Below are positions 17,835 to 24,621 of a DNA stretch of 64,000 bases, in pieces. The notes beneath the pieces are model-generated. The model ran no database searches, was not told where the DNA came from, and worked only from the letters and a program-made list of their open reading frames with translations. This DNA comes from Flavobacterium sp. (lineage in GTDB: Bacteria > Bacteroidota > Bacteroidia > Flavobacteriales > Flavobacteriaceae), in NCBI RefSeq assembly GCF_004295795.1, contig NZ_SEBR01000004.1, positions 62,001 through 126,000 on the forward strand, in the 5' to 3' direction. Positions within the stretch are counted from its first letter, which is position 1; every line of letters begins with the position of its first letter. The position numbers were made by a program, and so were the translations under genes.

Positions 17835-18749
17835 TTGAAATTAGCTACCTACACAATCCAAAACTCCGAACCAAAAATCGGAATCGCGCGCGAAGGCGTA
17901 CTACTTGACCTGGAAACACTAGGATTCAAGCACAATACGACGTTTCCGAAAACCATGCTCGAACTTATCGATTCAGGTCAAGACGAACTCAGGCGCATAG
18001 CCACAAAAATCAAGGAATCGAGCGAGAACGTGATCGCCTCGAGTTCTGTGCCGATGAGCGAAGTCACCCTACTCGCGCCCATCCCAAAGCCAAGAAAGAA
18101 CATCATAGGAATCGGGTTGAATTACACCGAACACGTGGCCGAAAGCGCCAGAACGCTAGACACTGACAAGGCACTTCCGCAAAAACCCGTCATCTTTTCC
18201 AAACCGCCAACGGCTGTAACGGGCACGAATACGGAGATCGTCCACAACGAAAAACTCACCCAACAACTCGATTGGGAAGTTGAGCTGGCTGTAGTGATCG
18301 GTAAAAAAGGCAAATACGTTTCCAAGGAAAATGCGATGGATTATGTCTTCGGATACACGGTAATCAACGACATTTCGGCACGCGATTGCCGACGCGCCGG
18401 CCAATGGATCGTATCCAAAGGACAGGACACTTTCGCGCCACTCGGACCGTTTTTGGTCACGAAGGACGAGATCGAGGATCCGCACAACCTCAATTTGTCG
18501 CTTACCGTGAACGGCGTCGAAAAACAGCGTTCGAACACGAAATTCCTGTTGTTCCGAATTCCGGATCTGATCGAGGATTTGAGCGAAGTCTTCACGCTTG
18601 AACCCGGCGATATCATCGCAACCGGAACTCCCTCGGGCGTTGGTGCCGGGCGCGATCCACAGGAATGGATGTGGGACGGAGACGTCGTCGAGGCTACTGT
18701 CGAGAAGATCGGAACGCTCAAAAACACCGTCAAAAAACTCGAAAGATGA
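17835..18749 (+). CDS. Fumarylacetoacetate hydrolase family protein (maleylpyruvate/fumarylpyruvate hydrolase candidate)
   Basis: 304 aa; IGIGLNYTEHVAES, GYTVINDISARD, GTPSGVGAGRDP motifs; TTG start. Confidence 0.88.
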   Translation: MKLATYTIQNSEPKIGIAREGVLLDLETLGFKHNTTFPKTMLELIDSGQDELRRIATKIKESSENVIASSSVPMSEVTLLAPIPKPRKNIIGIGLNYTEHVAESARTLDTDKALPQKPVIFSKPPTAVTGTNTEIVHNEKLTQQLDWEVELAVVIGKKGKYVSKENAMDYVFGYTVINDISARDCRRAGQWIVSKGQDTFAPLGPFLVTKDEIEDPHNLNLSLTVNGVEKQRSNTKFLLFRIPDLIEDLSEVFTLEPGDIIATGTPSGVGAGRDPQEWMWDGDVVEATVEKIGTLKNTVKKLER

Positions 18750-18925
18750 ACAACAAGACTGTCTTACTCTTTTTGATCGTTTTGAATCTATTGGTTTTGC
18801 TGGGACAATTGCTGCCGGAACTTGCGCCGCCGTTTGGTCGCGCGGTCAACATCATTTTCTTGGTCTGCAGTTTCCTTTTCTTTGCCTCTGCGTTGTCCAA
18901 TCTCAAAAAAGGCGACAGAAACTGA
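18746..18925 (+). CDS. Small two-helix membrane protein
   Basis: MNNKTVLLFLIVLNLLVLLGQLLPELAPPFGRAVNIIFLVCSFLFFASALSNLKKGDRN; ATGA overlap with the FAH gene. Confidence 0.5.
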   Translation: MNNKTVLLFLIVLNLLVLLGQLLPELAPPFGRAVNIIFLVCSFLFFASALSNLKKGDRN

Positions 18926-19002
18926 ATTTTCCCCAAAGTCAAATTCCGTGGCGAAATCGTCCAAATCTTGATTGATCGATACCGAATACAAAAAACAATC
19001 CA

Positions 19003-19752
19003 ATGAAAAAATACAGAATCGGCCAGATCGTGCCATCGTCAAACGTGACGATGGAAACCGAAATCCCGGCAATTTTCCGCTCGCGCGAAACCATTTTGCC
19101 CGAAAAGTTCACGTTTCATTCGAGCCGGATGCGCATGAAAAAGGTCACGAAGGAAGAACTCGAAGCCATGGACGCGATGAGTTTGAAATGTGCGATGGAA
19201 CTTTCGGATGCCCACGTCGACGTGATGGGTTACGCCTGTCTGGTGGCGATCATGAGCATGGGGCGCGGTTACCATTGCGTATCCGAAGTGAATTTGCACC
19301 AGGAAACGATCGCTAACGGTTTCCCGACTCCGATCGTGACGAGTGCCGGCGCACTTATAAACGGACTCAAGGTTTTGGGCGCAAAAAAAGTCGCGATAAT
19401 CACACCTTATATGCGTCCGTTGACTGATATGGTCGTCGACTACATCACGCATCAAGGCTTTGAAGTCGTCGATTCGGTTGCTTTGGAAATTCCCGACAAT
19501 CTCGAGGTCGCGGCGCAAGATCCGATGAATCTGCTGGAAATCTACAAAAGACTTGATCTCACTGGCGTGGATGTTTTAGTAGCTTCGGCCTGCGTCCAGA
19601 TGCCTTCTTTGGAAGCGATCGACCTGCTGGAAAAAGAAATCGGCATTCCGGTGACCTCCGCTGCGGTTTGTACCACTTATGAAATGATGAAAAAACTTGG
19701 GATCGAAGCCAAATCGGCCATCGGCGGAAGCCTGCTAAATGGGGATTACTAA
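19003..19752 (+). CDS. Maleate cis-trans isomerase family (Asp/Glu racemase superfamily)
   Basis: 249 aa; two Cys motifs DVMGYACLVAIMSMG and VASACVQMPSLEAI. Confidence 0.82.
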   Translation: MKKYRIGQIVPSSNVTMETEIPAIFRSRETILPEKFTFHSSRMRMKKVTKEELEAMDAMSLKCAMELSDAHVDVMGYACLVAIMSMGRGYHCVSEVNLHQETIANGFPTPIVTSAGALINGLKVLGAKKVAIITPYMRPLTDMVVDYITHQGFEVVDSVALEIPDNLEVAAQDPMNLLEIYKRLDLTGVDVLVASACVQMPSLEAIDLLEKEIGIPVTSAAVCTTYEMMKKLGIEAKSAIGGSLLNGDY

Positions 19753-19761
19753 AAAAATGAT

Positions 19762-19793
19762 AATTCTGTAAGCCGATGTGAGAATTCTGTAAG
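19762..19793 (+). promoter_or_regulatory. Two direct repeats AATTCTGTAAG with 21-bp period, candidate activator site
   Basis: AATTCTGTAAG at 19762-19772 and 19783-19793, just upstream of TTG (19796) and CAATTTTG (19815-19822). Confidence 0.5.
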
Positions 19794-19850
19794 ACTTGGC
19801 TAAAACGTTTTCGGCAATTTTGTGAAACAACAACACTAAAACGCTCTACT

Positions 19851-20021
19851 ATGGAAACGAATACTTCTTTCGACATCAATTACAATGCAAACGAGGACTT
19901 TGACAACATCATCCGAATCAACAACCACGATGAGGACAACGACGAACAGGACTACGACCTCGATTACGATCCGAATGAGATGTATTTCGCTCTGTTGAAC
20001 GATAACGACAACAATTACTAA
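19851..20021 (+). CDS. Small very acidic Asn/Asp-rich protein
   Basis: 56 aa, METNTSFDINYNANEDFDNIIRINNHDEDNDEQDYDLDYDPNEMYFALLNDNDNNY; own promoter-like element and downstream terminator; not in supplied ORF track. Confidence 0.55.
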   Translation: METNTSFDINYNANEDFDNIIRINNHDEDNDEQDYDLDYDPNEMYFALLNDNDNNY

Positions 20022-20037
20022 AAAGCAACAACGCGAA

Positions 20038-20069
20038 AAAAGTCGATCTGAAAAGGTCGGCTTTTTTTG
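20038..20069 (+). terminator. Intrinsic terminator
   Basis: AAAGTCGATCTGAAAAGGTCGGCTTTTTTT hairpin + T run. Confidence 0.7.
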
Positions 20070-20173
20070 TGGCCTTTCGCCAAAGTGAAATGGTGAAACG
20101 TTTGAGGGAAAATCCATAACGCCTACCTTATCCTGAGATGTTAATTTTATCAGACAACTAAAAACCACACATT

Positions 20174-20416
20174 ATGGCAACTGTAAACAAAGGCGGTCAA
20201 GCACGCCACGACGGACAGAAAAACTACGATCATTCCAATCAGAGAAATTCGGACAACATCCGTAATGCGACGCGAAAGCACGACTACAAAGAGCACGAGG
20301 AAACGTTGACCAATGACGAAAACTACGATGCGAAAGGCCGATTGACGGTCGATGGCGAATTCGACGACAAGAAGCAGAACGTCGATCCGCACGCGAACGA
20401 CCACGGCATGGAGTAA
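20174..20416 (+). CDS. Small hydrophilic, probably disordered protein
   Basis: 80 aa, charged/Asn-rich, MATVNKGGQARHDGQKNYDHSNQRNSDNIRNATRKHDYKEHEETLTNDENYDAKGRLTVDGE... Confidence 0.6.
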   Translation: MATVNKGGQARHDGQKNYDHSNQRNSDNIRNATRKHDYKEHEETLTNDENYDAKGRLTVDGEFDDKKQNVDPHANDHGME

Positions 20417-20457
20417 CTCCGAGACTTACTGACTAACTAACCAATAAATAAAACACC

Positions 20458-20574
20458 ATGAACGGATTTTTCAAGACCATCATCGCCGGATTCACGGCCA
20501 AAAAACTAGGAGGCGGCTGCTTCGGCATGATCATCGTATTTATAATCGTGTATTGGCTTTTGGGCAAATTCTGA
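20458..20574 (+). CDS. Very small single-TM protein
   Basis: 38 aa, MNGFFKTIIAGFTAKKLGGGCFGMIIVFIIVYWLLGKF; gly hinge plus one TM helix; below the ORF-track size cutoff. Confidence 0.45.
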   Translation: MNGFFKTIIAGFTAKKLGGGCFGMIIVFIIVYWLLGKF

Positions 20575-20600
20575 TGGCTTCGTACCAAAAAACAACAACT

Positions 20601-20762
20601 ATGGAAAAGCGAAATGACCACAAACACGATTCGGAACTGGATTCTGACGTGAACACGGAAGGTTTTACAAAGCCGAAAGGCGAATCACAGACGATTCAGG
20701 AAGATCCAAAGACAGATCCGAACGACACCGACAAACCTTCTTTCGAGAAAAGCGACAACTAA
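20601..20762 (+). CDS. Small disordered acidic protein
   Basis: MEKRNDHKHDSELDSDVNTEGFTKPKGESQTIQEDPKTDPNDTDKPSFEKSDN. Confidence 0.5.
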   Translation: MEKRNDHKHDSELDSDVNTEGFTKPKGESQTIQEDPKTDPNDTDKPSFEKSDN

Positions 20763-20774
20763 AACCCGAAAGCC

Positions 20775-21059
20775 ATGAAACCTGAAGAAGATAAAAATCG
20801 CAAAATCGACGATCCGGAATTGAACCAGGACGCGTCGACTTACAACAAAGATGAGAGTTTTGAGGAAACCGACGATTTCCACAAATACGACGACACCGAA
20901 CAAAGCAACGTCGAACCCAACGACGCGATCTCGAAAAGCAATGAGGCGATGAACGCCAATTCGAAAAACCACGTTCCTACTTTCACGCGTTCTTATGACA
21001 AGAATGCTTCGGACGAAGTGGATAAGGCCGGGAAGTTTGACGGAGACATCGCTGTTTGA
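20775..21059 (+). CDS. Small disordered acidic protein
   Basis: 94 aa, MKPEEDKNRKIDDPELNQDASTYNKDESFEETDDFHKYDDTEQSNVEPNDA... Confidence 0.6.
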   Translation: MKPEEDKNRKIDDPELNQDASTYNKDESFEETDDFHKYDDTEQSNVEPNDAISKSNEAMNANSKNHVPTFTRSYDKNASDEVDKAGKFDGDIAV

Positions 21060-21123
21060 CATACGAATAAATGGTAGACGCTTTCCGCATCTGACGAAAT
21101 CAATAACCAAAATAGAAATCACG

Positions 21124-21156
21124 AAAAAACCCCGGGATAGTACCTCGGGGTTTTTT
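21124..21156. terminator. Intrinsic terminator (probably bidirectional)
   Basis: AAAAAACCCCGGGATAGTACCTCGGGGTTTTTT. Confidence 0.8.
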
Positions 21157-21223
21157 ATTTGATTTGAGTGCCGGAGTGATAGAGATTGCCGGATCTAATG
21201 CTGCGGAAATCTTGTCGGTTGCA

Positions 21224-21296
21224 AAACTGCAACTTCCACTGCTACTGCTACCGCTACTGCTACTGCCACTGCCACTTCCACTTCCACTGCCACTAA
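21224..21296. repeat. ACTGCT/ACTGCC hexanucleotide short tandem repeat
   Basis: actgcaacttccactgctactgctaccgctactgctactgccactgcc..., ends 3 bp before the stop of the minus-strand GH130 gene. Confidence 0.85.
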
Positions 21297-21298
21297 AC

Positions 21299-22762
21299 TC
21301 ACCCGCCTTTAACCAAACGATCCAAAAGCAAATTGAGGTTAACGGTCGCGAAACCAGAGCTGTGATCGCTCAATCCGTATGGAATTATCAGATCGCCGTT
21401 GTGTACGATCGATCCGCAGGAATACACCACATTCGGAACATAACCTTCGCGTTCGTCAGGATTCGGCATGATCAACGGTTCTTTGAGACGGCCGATTTCC
21501 TTTTCCGGATTGTTGATATCGAGCAACGACGCTCCGATGCAATAACGGCGCATTGGGCCGACAGCGTGTGTGATCACGAGCCAGCCGTGTGGCGTTTCTA
21601 TCGGCGATCCGCAATTTCCTATCTGTACCAATTCCCAGGTATATTCAGGCGATTGGATTTTAACCGGATCGTCCCAGATGTTGATATTGTCGGAGTACAT
21701 CAGATAATTGTTCCAACCGTCGATTCTGGACAGCATCGCGAATTTCCCGTTGATTTTTCTTGGAAACAACGCAAGATTCTTGTTTTTGGCGCCTTCGCCG
21801 TTCAAGGGCGAGGTCTTGAAATCGTAGAAATCCGTGGTCTGCAACAATTTCGGCATGATGTGCGCTCCGTCGTAAGCCGTGTAAGTCGCATAATAGATCG
21901 ATTGTCCGTTTTCCTTTACGAACCTTACGAAACGCGCGTCCTCGATTCCCTTGCTTTCAAAGTCCGAAATCGGGAAAATGACGCGGTCGCTGATGTCGGT
22001 ATCTCTTGAGAAACTGATTTTTCGGTACGAATCGGACAACGCCAAAATCTGCTTGTACTGTGCGATTCTCTCGTCATTGTCGGTTTTTTCGCGTGCCGAC
22101 AGAATGATTTTCTTGAGACTTTCGTAGTCGAATCGGTCTTCAAGTTTGGCGTCGACTTCGGCCAAAAACTCCGGATCGATCTCCGCTTCCTCGCCTTTTT
22201 TCAGGAAAAGCTTTTTCTGGTAGATCGTCTGGTGCATTTTCTCGGCTTCATCTATATAATTTCCGGCCGGAATGATCTGGATGTTGTTGTGTCTGTCGAT
22301 CATCGCCCGACGAAAAACCACCGAGGAAATATGGCCTTCACCAACTGCCCGAAAACTGATAAGCAAGCGCTGTTGGCCTTCTTCCAGATGACTTTGGTCA
22401 GGGTCGATGATGATAGACGGATTGAAAAATGCCGCAGACTCTATCGAATACTCGTGCGTGAAATACGATCCGATAAGGTATTTCTGATAATCGCTCAACT
22501 GACTGTAGTCGTAGCCCGCTTTTTCGATATAGGGCTTGACTTTCTCGCAGTGTTTCGAAAGCTTTTTGGTGATGTTCCTGTGGCGTTTCGAAAAATCCTG
22601 CAAAAGCGGCAAAATCACCGCGCTTACGGTTTCGGCATTCAGGGCGAGGATTTTCTTGAGCAGCGAAACCGCCCGTTCTTCTCCGTTAAAAAAATAGCGC
22701 GCGATCACGCGTCTCGGGTCAGGGTAGACTTTGACGTCTTTTCTTTCTACCGAAATTCTCAT
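21299..22762 (-). CDS. GH130-family glycosidase/phosphorylase
   Basis: 487 aa; FNPSIIIDPDQ, GIEDARFVRF, YDGAHIMPKLLQTTDFYDF, YGLSDHSSGFATV patterns of GH130. Confidence 0.8.
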   Translation of the reverse strand: MRISVERKDVKVYPDPRRVIARYFFNGEERAVSLLKKILALNAETVSAVILPLLQDFSKRHRNITKKLSKHCEKVKPYIEKAGYDYSQLSDYQKYLIGSYFTHEYSIESAAFFNPSIIIDPDQSHLEEGQQRLLISFRAVGEGHISSVVFRRAMIDRHNNIQIIPAGNYIDEAEKMHQTIYQKKLFLKKGEEAEIDPEFLAEVDAKLEDRFDYESLKKIILSAREKTDNDERIAQYKQILALSDSYRKISFSRDTDISDRVIFPISDFESKGIEDARFVRFVKENGQSIYYATYTAYDGAHIMPKLLQTTDFYDFKTSPLNGEGAKNKNLALFPRKINGKFAMLSRIDGWNNYLMYSDNINIWDDPVKIQSPEYTWELVQIGNCGSPIETPHGWLVITHAVGPMRRYCIGASLLDINNPEKEIGRLKEPLIMPNPDEREGYVPNVVYSCGSIVHNGDLIIPYGLSDHSSGFATVNLNLLLDRLVKGG

Positions 22763-23129
22763 AGTCGTGGTTTAGAGGTTTACCCTAAGTTACGGCTTTT
22801 GGGTTTGCAAAGTGTGAAAGGAGTGCTAAAGTGGCCGATTATTCAGGTAAGGCCGATGCGTCAGGATTTTGTTTTGGGCGCGTCGCCGGCCGTTCTTTTG
22901 TTGCACTTTCAGTGTAAGACCTTGTATCTGTTTCGATTGAAGCCAAATAAGCCGGCGTCGGGCTAAAGGCACTCGCTTTTTGAAAGCTGCCCGCATTCAA
23001 AAGAGCTCAGACAAAGCCTTTATCCCTAGCGCAACCCAGATTTCCAATTCGCGAATCATCGGAATAATAGCTTCGAAATTCATTTTGGCTTTATCGGTTC
23101 GGGCATTTCAGCAATTCCGATCCAGAAAT

Positions 23130-24281
23130 TTATAGTTTGGAAAGCCGTCTCAATCGGTTGGCGGCTTCCAACAATGTCTCGTCCTTTTTCGCGAAACAGA
23201 TCCGGATCAATTTATCGTCGTGCAAATCGGAATAAAGTCGGGAAACCGGAATGGCTGCGACGCCGAATTCCTTTATCAGCCTTACGCAAAAATCGAAATC
23301 GTTCTCATCGGAAACATCCGAGTAATCGAAAAGCAGGAAGTAACCGCCTTCGCACTTCAAGGGCTTGAGTTCGGTGTCGCCCAAGGCTTCGAGGAACAAA
23401 TCGCGTTTGCGCCCGAAAAACTTGGAAAGCTCCAAATGACTTTCGGACTTTTCCATGTACTTCGCGATAGCTTTCTGAAACGGATGGCTCGTGCAATATG
23501 TGACGTTTTGGTGTACTTTGCGCAATTCGTTCGTCAGCATTTCCGGAGCGATGCAATAGCCGACTTTCCAGCCCGTGACGTGATACGTTTTCCCGAACGA
23601 AAAAGCCGAAAAAGTGCGTTCGCGCAATTCGGGAAACTGCAACGGACTGACGTGTTTCCGTCCGTCGAAAGTCATGTATTCGTAGACTTCGTCGCACAGC
23701 AGCACGATGTTCGTGTCTTTCGTGATTGCGATCAAAGCTTGCATGTCGGCTTCGGAGAAAACCGTTCCAGTCGGATTGTTCGGTGTGCAAACACAAATCA
23801 TTTTCGTCTTGTCCGATACCAATTTCCTGACCTCGTTCCAATCCACTGAAAAATCGGGTGCTTTCATCTTGTAAACGACAGCTTTTCCTCCCCCGATCTC
23901 AATCGCCGGACGGTAACAATCGTAGCAAGGTTCGATCAGGATCACTTCGTCTCCGGGCCAAACCGTCGCGGAAATCGCAGCAAATATCAGTTCGGTCGCT
24001 CCTGTTCCTATCGTGATTTCGGTTTCCCAATCCAGATGTAGATCGTAACGCAAATTCATTTTGTTGGCAATCTGTTGCCGAAGTACCGGCAAACCTGGCA
24101 TCGGCGCGTATTGGTTCGTATTTTCCTTCAAGGCTTCATCGACCAATTTTACCAATTCGACATCGGGATCGAAATCGGGAAAACCTTGGGAAAGATTGAC
24201 GGCATTGTGTTCGTTGGCAAGTGCCGTCATGTGTGAAAAGATGTGTCGGCCGAGATTCGGGAGTTTGGACTGGAGTTGCAT
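23130..24281 (-). CDS. PLP-dependent aminotransferase (methionine aminotransferase-like)
   Basis: 383 aa; NLSQGFPDF, TPNNPTGTVFSEAD, SFGKTYHVTGWKVGY motifs. Confidence 0.88.
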   Translation of the reverse strand: MQLQSKLPNLGRHIFSHMTALANEHNAVNLSQGFPDFDPDVELVKLVDEALKENTNQYAPMPGLPVLRQQIANKMNLRYDLHLDWETEITIGTGATELIFAAISATVWPGDEVILIEPCYDCYRPAIEIGGGKAVVYKMKAPDFSVDWNEVRKLVSDKTKMICVCTPNNPTGTVFSEADMQALIAITKDTNIVLLCDEVYEYMTFDGRKHVSPLQFPELRERTFSAFSFGKTYHVTGWKVGYCIAPEMLTNELRKVHQNVTYCTSHPFQKAIAKYMEKSESHLELSKFFGRKRDLFLEALGDTELKPLKCEGGYFLLFDYSDVSDENDFDFCVRLIKEFGVAAIPVSRLYSDLHDDKLIRICFAKKDETLLEAANRLRRLSKL

Positions 24282-24424
24282 TCTGGATTCTTTTCTGCAA
24301 TTTCAATCTTTTTAGCCAAGGATTTAGGGAACGATCGAATTTTTTCCGGTGTCACTACCGTAAATTCCGTGTTGGTCAATGCGTTTTTTGGCAGACCAAA
24401 AATCCAGAAAACAAAAATAAAAAT

Positions 24425-24475
24425 CACCCTGTCACTGTTTAAAAAGGTGACAGGGTTTATAACCCTGACAGGGTG
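24425..24475. repeat. REPIN-like palindromic repeat, copy C (solo, inverted)
   Basis: Reverse complement is identical over 51 nt to copy B at 14069-14119. Confidence 0.85.
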
Positions 24476-24545
24476 TCGTCATTTGTAAGAAAATAACGTC
24501 AATAAAATCAAGCTGAAATTCCGTGAAAGGCTCACTTCTCGCGAC

Positions 24546-24576
24546 AAAAAAAAGCCGCAGAAAAAATCCGCGGCAA
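24546..24576 (-). terminator. Intrinsic terminator for the E1 gene
   Basis: Reverse strand GCCGCGGATTTTTTCTGCGGCTTTTTTTT. Confidence 0.7.
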
Positions 24577-24621
24577 TTATATGGAGTTTATTTGTTGCGA
24601 CAATTTTCGGTAATCCAAAAG

